Part shown: piece by piece, positions 18,761 through 27,845 of the stretch | How the letters are laid out: each line of letters starts with the position of its first letter | How positions within the stretch are numbered: the stretch's first letter is position 1 | Assembly: GCF_014694375.1 (NCBI RefSeq) | Contig: NZ_JAAUWW010000018.1 | Coordinates: 22,352-86,351, forward strand | DNA length: 64,000 nucleotides | Reading direction: 5' to 3' | Source: Vibrio sp. S17_S38 | Lineage (GTDB): Bacteria; Pseudomonadota; Gammaproteobacteria; Enterobacterales; Vibrionaceae | Program-made: the position numbers and the translations under genes | Notes under the pieces: model-generated | The model's input: the letters and a program-made list of their open reading frames with translations, nothing else | Told to the model about the DNA's origin: nothing | The model's database searches: none

Positions 18761-20155
18761 CTAAAAAATCACCTGTGCCCAACGTGCTAGTCCTGCCGTT
18801 ACTGAACCAAAATAGTTACCACTGACAATGGGAATATTGGGCAATTGTGCTTCTAATGCTTGGCGCAAGAATGGAGAACGAGCACTTCCGCCTGTCATAA
18901 AGATCACATCCGGTTGCTTATTCGTTGGAGACAAGCTCGCTTGTGCCATGACTTCGGTTACTAGCTCCATCATTTTTAAGGTTGGACTTTGCACCGCTTC
19001 AACCATGTCATGGTGGTTAATATCCAACTCTAATACTTCTTTAGCGACTGGAATAAGTAATGCGTGTTTATCACTATCCGATAAACCGATTTTAGCTTCT
19101 TCCGCTTTACGCACGATTTGGTAACCCAAAGTATGTTGATACACCGCCAATAGACGCGCCAACTTATCAGGATCTTGAGCTTCTTTTTTCAATAGGGTCA
19201 ACGCTTTGAAATTGCTGGATTGGTAGAAATCTTTTTGCGCCACCACGTTGTTAATGGCAATAGGATTCCAAAATTGGGTGATAGGCATTTCGATACCACT
19301 ATTTTTTGAAGAACTTAGCGTCTGTGAGCCCTTAATTTTAGAACCGAGACCAAACAGTGGCATGATTTGTTTAAAAGCTAAGTGAATATCCAGATCGTTA
19401 CCGCCGACACGTTGGCCACTATGCCCTAACAAACTGGAGGTGCGGTCTGCCATTGATACAAAACTTGGCCCCATCTCAATCAATGAGCAATCGGTCGTAC
19501 CACCGCCAATATCAACCACTAATACCGTTTTATTTTCGCTGAGGGTGCTTTCATATTCCAAGCCTGCCGCCACTGGCTCAAATTGGAACTCAATATCTTT
19601 AAAGCCCGCGCGACTCGCCGCATTGCGTAAAATACCTTCGGCTTGACGGTTGGCCTCTTCCCCACCACGGCCATGAAAGTTAATCGGACGACCAATCACG
19701 GCTTGTTCAATGTCTTGTTGGGTTGTGTTTTCGGCTTTGGTTTTGATATTTTTCATCATGGCGCAAACCAAATCTTCGAAGAAACTCAGTTGCATTGGTT
19801 GCAAGCCATTTGCGCCTAAAAATGATTTAGGCGATTTGACGTAATACACTTCTTGGGGATCATCAAGGTAAGTATCAAGCGCTTGTTGGCCAAATTGCAT
19901 ATCGCCAAGTTGCAGTTGAATATCTTCTTCTCGGTTGAGGTTTATCGCTCGACGTAATGCTTGTTCACCTTCTGTATCTTTTGGCTGAACTTGCATGAAA
20001 CGATATAAATATTCAGTGACAGATTCACGGGTTGGGGCGCAGAGCGTCGAGGGAATATAATAATTGTCTGCTTCTAGAGGCAATAATATTGGAGAGTTGC
20101 CATCCATCATAGCAACGGAACAATTTGCTGTCCCATAATCAAAACCAATAAACAT
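18761..20155 (-). CDS. yegD: YegD-type Hsp70-like protein
   Basis: 464 aa. It begins FIGFDYGTANCSVAMMDG, the phosphate-binding loop of the Hsp70/actin ATPase fold. It continues with VKSPKSFLGANGL, VIGRPINFHGRGG and VVDIGGGTTDCSLIEMG (phosphate 2 loop), and ends with FMTGGSARSPFLR. It matches E. coli YegD along its whole length. There is no DnaK-type substrate-binding domain, so it is an atypical Hsp70 of uncertain role. It lies 44 nt downstream of fhuF on the same strand and may be co-transcribed. The start has GAGG 7 nt upstream. Confidence 0.93.
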   Translation of the reverse strand: MFIGFDYGTANCSVAMMDGNSPILLPLEADNYYIPSTLCAPTRESVTEYLYRFMQVQPKDTEGEQALRRAINLNREEDIQLQLGDMQFGQQALDTYLDDPQEVYYVKSPKSFLGANGLQPMQLSFFEDLVCAMMKNIKTKAENTTQQDIEQAVIGRPINFHGRGGEEANRQAEGILRNAASRAGFKDIEFQFEPVAAGLEYESTLSENKTVLVVDIGGGTTDCSLIEMGPSFVSMADRTSSLLGHSGQRVGGNDLDIHLAFKQIMPLFGLGSKIKGSQTLSSSKNSGIEMPITQFWNPIAINNVVAQKDFYQSSNFKALTLLKKEAQDPDKLARLLAVYQHTLGYQIVRKAEEAKIGLSDSDKHALLIPVAKEVLELDINHHDMVEAVQSPTLKMMELVTEVMAQASLSPTNKQPDVIFMTGGSARSPFLRQALEAQLPNIPIVSGNYFGSVTAGLARWAQVIF

Positions 20156-20199
20156 CTAAAGCCTCGCTCACCAAATCTAAAAAGGCTGGCGATAGTACC

Positions 20200-20937
20200 T
20201 TATTTTTCTTTACGAGGGCAATTATCACATAAATTACGACCTTCACACCGATATACCATGCAGCAGGTGGTACGAACAAAACGCCATTGATTGGTGGTAA
20301 GTTCAAAGGTAAGTGATTGCAATGCTTTTAAAGGAAGACCAAAGGCTTGCAGCCATAACTGAGCTTGTTCGGGGATATATTGTTGCGGTAAATCTTTATG
20401 CAGCTCTTGCAAGCGCAATAAAGCCACTACCAATGCATCCGCCAATAAGTGATTGGTAAAGCCTGGGCGAATTCGAATATGTTGGTCTAACTGCTCACGG
20501 TAATGCTCAAAGAGCGGTTTTAACTCCGCAGCGGCAGTAGCAATAAGATGTTCAGGTGTGCCGTCATGCATAGGCACATCTTGAAGCGTAAACCCTGCGA
20601 CAAAATTAGCCTCACCTTTCCAATGCTGAGTCATTCCCGATAACGAGGGAAGAGCATTAAGGCTATAAATACTGATAAAACTAATATAAACCGGCTGCCA
20701 AACGAGCAGGGTCCATGTACGATTTAACCAATACGCATGCCCAGCTTCTGGATGTGCGACTTGTAATTTGGCATAAATTTCTTGCAATAAATCCTGATTA
20801 TTTTTATTCGCAAACAGCTTATCTTCAAAGCCCATATTGGCATTGAAACTAGCATCCTGATCCAGTAATTCACCTCTTAGATAAGGTGTCACATGGTCAG
20901 CAAAATGAAATAATTGTTGGTAACGAGGATCACTCAC
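20200..20937 (-). CDS. fhuF: FhuF-type ferric siderophore reductase
   Basis: 245 aa. The C-terminal cysteine motif CC-x10-C-x2-C (residues about 226-240, TTCCMVYRCEGRNLCDNC) binds the [2Fe-2S] cluster in FhuF. FhuF is a cytoplasmic, membrane-associated reductase that frees iron from imported hydroxamate siderophores. Its presence near fhuACDB gives a complete uptake-and-release route. A Fur-like sequence lies directly upstream. Confidence 0.92.
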   Translation of the reverse strand: MSDPRYQQLFHFADHVTPYLRGELLDQDASFNANMGFEDKLFANKNNQDLLQEIYAKLQVAHPEAGHAYWLNRTWTLLVWQPVYISFISIYSLNALPSLSGMTQHWKGEANFVAGFTLQDVPMHDGTPEHLIATAAAELKPLFEHYREQLDQHIRIRPGFTNHLLADALVVALLRLQELHKDLPQQYIPEQAQLWLQAFGLPLKALQSLTFELTTNQWRFVRTTCCMVYRCEGRNLCDNCPRKEK

Positions 20938-20966
20938 AAGATATCTCTACAAAAATCAAGAAAGGT

Positions 20967-20985
20967 AATGATACTGATTTGTATT
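20967..20985. promoter_or_regulatory. Candidate Fur box upstream of fhuF
   Basis: AATGATACTGATTTGTATT lies 30-48 nt before the fhuF start. About 10 of 14 informative positions of the core TGATAATnATTATCA match, so it is a weaker candidate than those before the receptor at 21078 and the TonB2 operon. Confidence 0.45.
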
Positions 20986-21077
20986 TACATGTAAAGCATT
21001 TTGAATTCGATATTTGCTCTATATAAAGCTTCATTGACACAGAGCAAATATCTTATCTATACCCGTTTTACTTGAAG

Positions 21078-23240
21078 CTAGAAATTATAGTCAAACTTCA
21101 ATTCAACGGTGCGCTCTTGGCCATACCAACAGTTGGTGGAGTCATAACAAGTAAAATTATCAGTATCGAAGATATTATTGGCACTTACGCTGACTTGTGC
21201 GCCTTGTAAATTATCGCTTAGGTTCGATAAATCATAACCAGCAGATAAATCAACTAAGGTGTAATCAGGCACTTTATCGGTATTGGCCGCATCCATTTCA
21301 CGTTCACCAATGTAGCGAACACCACCACTTAAACGAGTACCCGCCAGTAAGCCGTTATATAAATAATAATCGGTCCATAAGCTAGCAGCGTGTTTCGGTA
21401 CATAAATCGGTGCGTTACCTTCTAAACCTGTCGTATCTTTGGTGACTTCCATATCGGTATACGCATAACCGACATTAACATTCCAGTTTGCGGTTAACGC
21501 AAAGCGCCCTTCTAGTTCCACACCTTGAGAGCGAACTTCGCCTATCTGCATTTTATCTTGATAGGTTGGATCGTTTGGATCTGCAACCACCACATCACTT
21601 TTCACAATATGAAACACTGAAGCGGTTAATGAGGTTGCGTAATCTGCAGAAAGATACTTAACACCACCTTCCACTTGCTGACCAATCGATGGGTCAAACA
21701 CCTTCCCGCTTGCATCCGCGCCAGCAACAGGTTCAAAGCTGGTGGCGTAATTGATATATGGCGACCAACCACTATCAAATTCATACAAGGCACCTACCCG
21801 GTAAGAGAAATTATTTTGATCAATATCAGTTTTGGTCCCCGCATAATCGCTGGTTGATTGATAGTTATCAAACCGACCACTCGCGATCAAGACCACCTTA
21901 TTAATCCGCATTTGATCTTGTAAATACAAACCTAATTGTTCGACTTTAATATCATCGATATAAACACCAGCTTCCGTCACTTTAGAGCGATCAATCTGAT
22001 TATTATTCGGGGCGAACGCATTGAAACTTGGTGCGGTATAGCCACCGTCATAACCATAACTGGTATAATTCGAGCTGCCTTTTAAGTATTGATAATCCAC
22101 ACCCAGCAATACATTATGGTCCACCGAACCGGTGGCGAATTTACCCGACAATTGGTTATCAATGGTAAAACCTTTTGACTCTTCATCAGTGCTATAAATA
22201 TAACGGTCTAAGTTTCCAGTGGTTGGATCCCAACCAGATGCCGAGTGGTACGTATTTTCTTGATAAAGATCGGCTTTCATAAAGCGTGCATTTTGTAAGA
22301 ATGACCAATTATCACTAAAGGAATGATCAATCTTATAACCCGCCATCCAGAACTCACGCTCAAAATCACTCCAATTTTTATCCCCCATATAAGTATCTTT
22401 ATCAATGCTGCCATTCGGGTTATCAAACACCGAACCCGATGCAGGCATGGCAGAGTTCATCCCCATTGAAGGATCATTTTGATAATAAAAATTGAAGTTA
22501 ATTAGCGTGCTATCTGTAACATACCAATCAATTGATGGCGCAATCACATAACGTTCTTCTTCGGTATAATTAACCTGACCATCTTTTTTACGCGCTTTTG
22601 CCACTAAGCGATAGTACACATCACTCGCACCAAACTGCCCAGTGGTATCAATGGTCGCTTGTGTCAAATTACCAGTGCCAGTCGAAACAGAAACATCCGT
22701 GTTACTTTGCTTTTGAGGAGCTTTCGCCATTAAGTTAACCATGCCACCTGGCGGCATAGATCCATATAACACTGAGCTTGGCCCTTTAAACACCTCAACT
22801 CGTTCCAAAGCAATAGGATCGATTTGTGGCTGTAAGTTCCAACCGACTAAATACTGCAACACCAAACCATCGTAGTACATTTGGTTGTTATCAAAACCAC
22901 GGATGTTGTAGTTGTCATACATGCTGACACTGCCTCCTTTAAGTTCAGCATTCACACCCGGCGCATAACGCAACGCTTGTTGAACCGTTTCGGCTCCACG
23001 AATATCCATTTGGTTAGAATCGATCACCGTAATGGCTTGCGGAGTTTCCTCTGGTTGTAGTGAGGTTTTCGTCGCAGTATTACGATACATTTGACCTAAC
23101 ACGGTAAGATTTTCTTGGTTTGTTTCCACAGTTGTATTGTTATTTTCTTCTGCCATTAAAGAAGAGGTAAATAAAATACTGGCGATGGCAAAAGCAATGG
23201 GACTAACACGGTAGAATGGTTGGGAGGTAGAGCTTGGCAT
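21078..23240 (-). CDS. TonB-dependent siderophore receptor, FhuA-like
   Basis: 720 aa. The start is an ATG (MPSSTSQ) preceded by AGGAAAGG; the longer frame begins with a GTG five codons upstream that lacks such a site. A signal peptide (about residues 1-30) precedes a TonB-box-like ENLTVLGQ, a plug domain (PQAITVIDSNQMDIRG, NIRGFDNNQMYYDGL, VEVFKGPSSVLYGSMPPGG) and a barrel ending in KFDYNF. Cysteines near the end (CYDSTNCWYGQER) resemble hydroxamate-type receptors. A near-perfect Fur box lies just upstream. The exact siderophore is unknown; the importer at 23481-26583 is the likely inner-membrane partner. Confidence 0.86.
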   Translation of the reverse strand: MPSSTSQPFYRVSPIAFAIASILFTSSLMAEENNNTTVETNQENLTVLGQMYRNTATKTSLQPEETPQAITVIDSNQMDIRGAETVQQALRYAPGVNAELKGGSVSMYDNYNIRGFDNNQMYYDGLVLQYLVGWNLQPQIDPIALERVEVFKGPSSVLYGSMPPGGMVNLMAKAPQKQSNTDVSVSTGTGNLTQATIDTTGQFGASDVYYRLVAKARKKDGQVNYTEEERYVIAPSIDWYVTDSTLINFNFYYQNDPSMGMNSAMPASGSVFDNPNGSIDKDTYMGDKNWSDFEREFWMAGYKIDHSFSDNWSFLQNARFMKADLYQENTYHSASGWDPTTGNLDRYIYSTDEESKGFTIDNQLSGKFATGSVDHNVLLGVDYQYLKGSSNYTSYGYDGGYTAPSFNAFAPNNNQIDRSKVTEAGVYIDDIKVEQLGLYLQDQMRINKVVLIASGRFDNYQSTSDYAGTKTDIDQNNFSYRVGALYEFDSGWSPYINYATSFEPVAGADASGKVFDPSIGQQVEGGVKYLSADYATSLTASVFHIVKSDVVVADPNDPTYQDKMQIGEVRSQGVELEGRFALTANWNVNVGYAYTDMEVTKDTTGLEGNAPIYVPKHAASLWTDYYLYNGLLAGTRLSGGVRYIGEREMDAANTDKVPDYTLVDLSAGYDLSNLSDNLQGAQVSVSANNIFDTDNFTCYDSTNCWYGQERTVELKFDYNF

Positions 23241-23267
23241 ATTCCTTTCCTGCACAATAAATACAAA

Positions 23268-23282
23268 TGATAATGGTTATCA
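23268..23282. promoter_or_regulatory. Fur box upstream of the second siderophore receptor
   Basis: TGATAATGGTTATCA matches TGATAATnATTATCA at all but one informative position and lies within a longer AATGATAATGG dyad, 28 nt upstream of the receptor start. This is the best Fur site in the window. Confidence 0.88.
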
Positions 23283-23480
23283 TTATGCATTTTAATAGAC
23301 AGAAAAGTTAACAATTTGGGGCATGTTTACAATTTTGGGGAACTTTTATTGGTTAAACCTATCCTCGTTAATAATCACATCTCAACATAGGTCTTTGGTA
23401 GATTCAATATTGACTATTTCACTGAAATACCGGGTGAACGTGATCATTCATGACATAAACGACCACGTTCTTATCAAAAA

Positions 23481-24563
23481 TTATAAGTGAGTAACAAATG
23501 TCCCTTCAGGAACGACAGGTAAATATTTTTTATAAAAATCACGATAAGCAGCTTTAGGGTCAAGATCACTAAAAAGATCTGGGTACAACGCTTTCGCATA
23601 AAATTGCAGCATAGCGCCATCTAAAATAGTTCGACATGCACCATGATAAGCAGCGTACATGCGATTATTTTTTACCGCTGATATTGTTGACCATCCTGTA
23701 CGATTTTTAAATTTAGCTAAACGTTGCTTCGCTAAGTTTTCATCAACGCCTTGTCCCATCAACATAGAATCATTACCTGAACCTGATTCATAACCGGTAA
23801 TAACGATAACATCTGGATTCGATACGATGATTTGCTCTGGATTTAATTTGCCCCACCACTCAACAAAAGGGGCTGAGATATTATCGCCTCCCGCCATCGT
23901 TGCCATTGCGCCCCACATATTTTTACCAAAGGTATACCCAATTTCATTAACCCCAGATGCGCCATATTCTGTATAAATTTTTGGTTTAGGTAAATTCGCC
24001 TTTTTTAAACGATCAGTGATCATTTCTAAATTCTGCTTATATTCATCCGCAATTTTTTTTGCTCGCGCTTGTTGCCCGGTGATCACACCAATTAACTCAG
24101 TACTCTTTACATGGTTTTCTAACGTTTGTGCATTGTAATCCACGACTAAAACAGGAATGCCCGCTTCTTCAATACGAGTAATATCAGAGCCTAAACCTTT
24201 ATATTGCCACTCAGCGAGCATCAATAAATCTGGACGGAGGCTAATTACCTTTTCGACTGAAAAAGTATTGGTATCAACACGGCCTATTCCCGGTATTTTA
24301 TCTAAAGATGGTCGGTGTTTTACATAAAGTTCCCAATTAGATGAACGTGCTTGCCAAATATATTTCGACATACCCACCACATTGTCGTATGCCTTTTCAG
24401 TTCCTATCGCCATATAATCTTCAGGATAGAACCCAACAATTACTCTTTGAGCGGGAGCATTGAATGTCACTTCTCGCCCAAGGATATCGGTTACTGTAGT
24501 GACTTGTGAAAAGACAAAAGAACTAAAAAAAAGAGCCATAATGCTCAAGAGTTTTATATGCAT
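23481..24563 (-). CDS. Periplasmic binding protein of a second siderophore ABC importer
   Basis: 360 aa. A signal peptide (about residues 1-19) is followed by a PF01497-type fold (VTDILGREVTFNAPAQRVIV, SVEKVISLRPDLLMLAEW). It should bind an iron-siderophore, haem or cobalamin complex in the periplasm. It is transcribed away from its presumed permease and ATPase partners, from a shared 191-nt region with a Fur-like site. The receptor gene at 21078-23240 lies downstream on the same strand but has its own Fur box. Confidence 0.86.
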   Translation of the reverse strand: MHIKLLSIMALFFSSFVFSQVTTVTDILGREVTFNAPAQRVIVGFYPEDYMAIGTEKAYDNVVGMSKYIWQARSSNWELYVKHRPSLDKIPGIGRVDTNTFSVEKVISLRPDLLMLAEWQYKGLGSDITRIEEAGIPVLVVDYNAQTLENHVKSTELIGVITGQQARAKKIADEYKQNLEMITDRLKKANLPKPKIYTEYGASGVNEIGYTFGKNMWGAMATMAGGDNISAPFVEWWGKLNPEQIIVSNPDVIVITGYESGSGNDSMLMGQGVDENLAKQRLAKFKNRTGWSTISAVKNNRMYAAYHGACRTILDGAMLQFYAKALYPDLFSDLDPKAAYRDFYKKYLPVVPEGTFVTHL

Positions 24564-24640
24564 GTACCAAGCCTTTTATAAATGAGAAGGAATAAAAAAG
24601 TAGGCCACGATTCTAGCTGTATAACAAATAAACATGCAAA

Positions 24641-24655
24641 TAGTATTTATTATCA
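24641..24655. promoter_or_regulatory. Candidate Fur box in the divergent importer promoter region
   Basis: TAGTATTTATTATCA matches 11 of 14 informative positions of the Fur core. It lies between the divergent binding-protein gene and the permease gene and could control both. Confidence 0.6.
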
Positions 24656-24754
24656 ATTGCATTTATAGGGTTTTGACATAAAATACATTGCCGTTGATTA
24701 CCCCATCAATATTTCCATTCACAGTATTAAGAATCAAGTAATTAGGTCATTGTA

Positions 24755-25807
24755 ATGCAAAGTACCATGCTGCTAGAAGCGATTGAAAAACAAAGAAAAA
24801 GTGAACGTCGACGTATTATGATTATTAGCCTTTTCTGCTTTATTCTTCTGGCTTCATTTATTCTCGATGTCATGACTGGCCCTTCAATGCTTGATGCATC
24901 TCGAGTGATCAATGCGTTATTAGGATCCATCGGATTACCTTTTCAAGTTGATCCTTCAACCCATGTCATCGTGACAAATTTACGTTTGCCGATTGCATTA
25001 ATGGCTATTATTGTCGGCGGCGCTCTAGGAATGGGCGGCGCTGAAATGCAAACCTTATTAAATAACCCAATGGCGAGTCCATATACGTTGGGTATGGCAG
25101 CGGCGGCTGGATTTGGCGCGGCACTGATGCTCTACATCGGATCATTGGGAATGAACAGCGATTATGCCGTCCCTATTGGTGCATTTGTATTCTGTATGCT
25201 CTCCGCATGTTTCTTATTCGCACTTGCTTCAATGAGGCATATTACTTCAGGGCAGTTAATCCTTGCAGGTATCGCGCTGCTATTTTTATTTCAATCCTTA
25301 CTATCTTTAGTCCAATTCATCTCATCCCCTGAATTAAGCCAACAAATACTATTTTGGCTATTTGGAAGTTTATCCAAAGCAACGTGGACTAACGTAGCGA
25401 TTACATCCGTTGTCATCATTGGTGGTTTCATTCTATTAATGAAAGACTCTTGGAAACTAACCGCGTTACGACTAGGTGAAGAACGAGCGAAAAGTGTTGG
25501 CGTAAACGTGGCGGCTCTACGATTAAGAACCCTCTTTATTGTCGCGGTAATGACCGCAACAATAACCAGTTTTGTCGGAATTATTGGTTTTATTGGGATC
25601 GTAGCCCCTAATATTTCAAAAATACTGGTTGGTGAGGATCAACGATTCTTTCTGCCTCTCTCTTTTTTAATTGGCGCATTTCTTCTTTCTACCGCATCGG
25701 TACTATCAAAAGTTATCGTCCCCGGAGCCTTATTTCCTATTGGGATCGTCACTGCCATCATCGGAGTTCCTTTCTTTTTTTGGCTTATTATTATGAAGCG
25801 AGGTTAG
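24755..25807 (+). CDS. FecCD-type permease of the second siderophore importer
   Basis: 350 aa with about nine to ten membrane segments. Family motifs are LRLPIALMAIIVGGALGMGG, MASPYTLGMAAAAGFG and the coupling loop GFIGIVAPNISKILVG near residue 285. It works as a homodimer with the ATPase encoded 2 nt downstream. Unlike FhuB it has single length. The ATG at 24755 has AGG at a workable distance. Confidence 0.92.
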   Translation: MQSTMLLEAIEKQRKSERRRIMIISLFCFILLASFILDVMTGPSMLDASRVINALLGSIGLPFQVDPSTHVIVTNLRLPIALMAIIVGGALGMGGAEMQTLLNNPMASPYTLGMAAAAGFGAALMLYIGSLGMNSDYAVPIGAFVFCMLSACFLFALASMRHITSGQLILAGIALLFLFQSLLSLVQFISSPELSQQILFWLFGSLSKATWTNVAITSVVIIGGFILLMKDSWKLTALRLGEERAKSVGVNVAALRLRTLFIVAVMTATITSFVGIIGFIGIVAPNISKILVGEDQRFFLPLSFLIGAFLLSTASVLSKVIVPGALFPIGIVTAIIGVPFFFWLIIMKRG

Positions 25808-25809
25808 TC

Positions 25810-26583
25810 GTGCTCATTGCAGATCATATACATATTCAAATAGGCACATTAACTCTCGCTGAAGATATGAGCTTTCGTTTACCCCAAGGGCAAGTCACGG
25901 CTATTTTAGGCCCAAATGGCACCGGGAAAAGCACGCTACTAAAAGCATTATTTGGTGATATAAAACTCGATAAAGGTAGCATCAGTCACTCACAAGAATC
26001 TCTCTCCTATCAGTCTCTTTCTCAATGGCGAAATCGATTTGGTTACATGCCTCAAGACATTCATCTTGATGTTAATTTAACCGTTATTGAAGTCATATTG
26101 TTGGGACGCTTAGATGCTCTTAGTTTACGTGTTGATGAAAGCATGCTAACAGAAGCATTGAACATCTTAGATAATATGGGACTGTCGCATTTAGCGAACC
26201 GAAATGTCAGTACATTAAGTGGCGGGCAAAGCCAAATGGTGCTGTTTGCTCAAGCATTAATGAGAAATCCTAAAATCATGATGCTAGATGAACCTGTCAG
26301 CGCCCTCGATTTACACCATCAGCATGTCTTGCTTAACCACCTTTGTTACAAAACTCGTACTCAGCAATATATTTCTATTATGGTATTACATGATCTAAAC
26401 CTTGCCGCTCAGTATGCGGATAATTTGCTCGTGATGAAACAGGGAAAACTCGTCGCCTTTGGCGCACCATCCGATATATTAACCTCAGAATTAATACAAG
26501 ATGTGTACAACGTAGAAGCGCAAGTATTCATCGATGACAGTGGCATTCCATTTGTAAGAACTCTACGGACACAAACGGCATAA
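25810..26583 (+). CDS. ATPase of the second siderophore importer
   Basis: 257 aa from a GTG start at 25810 that follows the permease stop by 2 nt and has GAGG 6-7 nt upstream. A longer frame from a TTG inside the permease gene (25780) is unlikely. Walker A is GPNGTGKST, the signature is LSGGQSQ, Walker B is IMMLDEPVSALD and the H-loop is VLHDLN, as in the FepC/FecE group. Together with the genes at 23481 and 24755 it forms a complete type II importer. Confidence 0.91.
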   Translation: MLIADHIHIQIGTLTLAEDMSFRLPQGQVTAILGPNGTGKSTLLKALFGDIKLDKGSISHSQESLSYQSLSQWRNRFGYMPQDIHLDVNLTVIEVILLGRLDALSLRVDESMLTEALNILDNMGLSHLANRNVSTLSGGQSQMVLFAQALMRNPKIMMLDEPVSALDLHHQHVLLNHLCYKTRTQQYISIMVLHDLNLAAQYADNLLVMKQGKLVAFGAPSDILTSELIQDVYNVEAQVFIDDSGIPFVRTLRTQTA

Positions 26584-26627
26584 AAGCATCACATACAATG
26601 TCTTTTGAATAAGGTTACAACTCTAAA

Positions 26628-27845
26628 ATGAAATTGAATCATTTACAGCGCGATTGGAATTTATTGTCTGCCGCCGGGCGAGTTTTAGTCTTCAATAGTT
26701 TTAGCTTTAATCTTGGCTTTTATATGTTATTGCCTTATTTGGCGGAACATTTACAAAACTTAGGCTTTAGTGGTTGGTATATTGGATTCATCATTGGTCT
26801 GCGTGTCCTGAGCCAACAAGGATTATTTCTGGTTGGAGGAACTCTCGGGGACAAATTTGGTTATAAAACCATGATCCTTTGGGGTTGTATTATTCGTATC
26901 ATTGGTTTTATTTTACTGGCGGTCAGCACAAACTTTACCACGATTGTATTAGGTGCATTTTTTACTGGATTTGCTGGTGCCTTATTTACCCCAAGTAGCC
27001 AAGCTTACCTTGCTTCTGAGTACCCAGATAACCAAGAAAGAAATCGCGTTTTTGTTCTACAGCGACTCGCCAGTGAAGCTGGTATGTTAATTGGTCCATT
27101 GATCGGATTAAGTTTATTCACAATGGATTTTTTATGGGTTGGCATCAGTTCAGCGGCTATTTTTTCCATTTTACTGGTATTACAATGGCACTACTTACCG
27201 ACCAATACAAAAGTACAACACTCAGATCCAAAGCAGCTATTTTTGCTTGATTGGTGGGTAATGTTACAAAACAAACCTTTTATCTACTTTGCCCTCGCGA
27301 CATCCGCTTATCCAATACTTTTCCATCAACTCTACCTAAGTATTCCACATCAAATTAGAACTCAAACCGGCGATCCATCGATCATCACAGTGGTATTTAT
27401 GGTGTCATCATTAATGGGTGTATTACTACAACTTCCAACTAGCCACTGGGTAGAGAAAAAGTTAGGAGTCGCAAAAGGGATGGGTTTAGGTATATCGATT
27501 ATGGGTGGTGCATTTCTGATGTTAGATCTGAACACCCCATTTTGGCCTTCATTACCATTTGTTTTATGTGCCGCCTTACTCAGTATAGGCTCGATGATGA
27601 TTTATCCACTTATCGGCGCTTACATACCTCGATTTTCCACCCCATCACGTTTAGCCAGTTATTATGGTTTACATTCCTGCATTGGTGGTTTCTTCGCTTT
27701 TCTCGGTAATTGGATTGCAGGCTGGTTACTCGATATACCTGACTTTAATCCCATGTGGCTATGGGTCGGATTCTCGTCTATCAGTATCGCTTCAGGAATT
27801 TGGCTGTACCATCAAATACTTAGCAGCAATACCTCGCAAGCCTAA
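26628..27845 (+). CDS. MFS transporter linked to siderophore uptake
   Basis: 405 aa with 12 predicted membrane segments. The MFS A-loop motif is GGTLGDKFGYKT (about residues 71-82), and an MdtH-like N-terminal region is present. It lies 44 nt after the importer ATPase on the same strand, so it is probably in the same Fur-responsive unit. In comparable loci such proteins export a siderophore or move ferric-siderophore across the inner membrane, but direction and substrate cannot be read here. Its stop codon directly abuts the stop of the convergent gene on the other strand. Confidence 0.82.
   Translation: MKLNHLQRDWNLLSAAGRVLVFNSFSFNLGFYMLLPYLAEHLQNLGFSGWYIGFIIGLRVLSQQGLFLVGGTLGDKFGYKTMILWGCIIRIIGFILLAVSTNFTTIVLGAFFTGFAGALFTPSSQAYLASEYPDNQERNRVFVLQRLASEAGMLIGPLIGLSLFTMDFLWVGISSAAIFSILLVLQWHYLPTNTKVQHSDPKQLFLLDWWVMLQNKPFIYFALATSAYPILFHQLYLSIPHQIRTQTGDPSIITVVFMVSSLMGVLLQLPTSHWVEKKLGVAKGMGLGISIMGGAFLMLDLNTPFWPSLPFVLCAALLSIGSMMIYPLIGAYIPRFSTPSRLASYYGLHSCIGGFFAFLGNWIAGWLLDIPDFNPMWLWVGFSSISIASGIWLYHQILSSNTSQA

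Noticed and set aside
21010..21052. 11-bp inverted repeat (ATATTTGCTCT/AGAGCAAATAT) as a terminator for the second receptor
   Set aside because: The loop is 20 nt and there is no T-run on the minus strand after it, so a terminator call is not supported.
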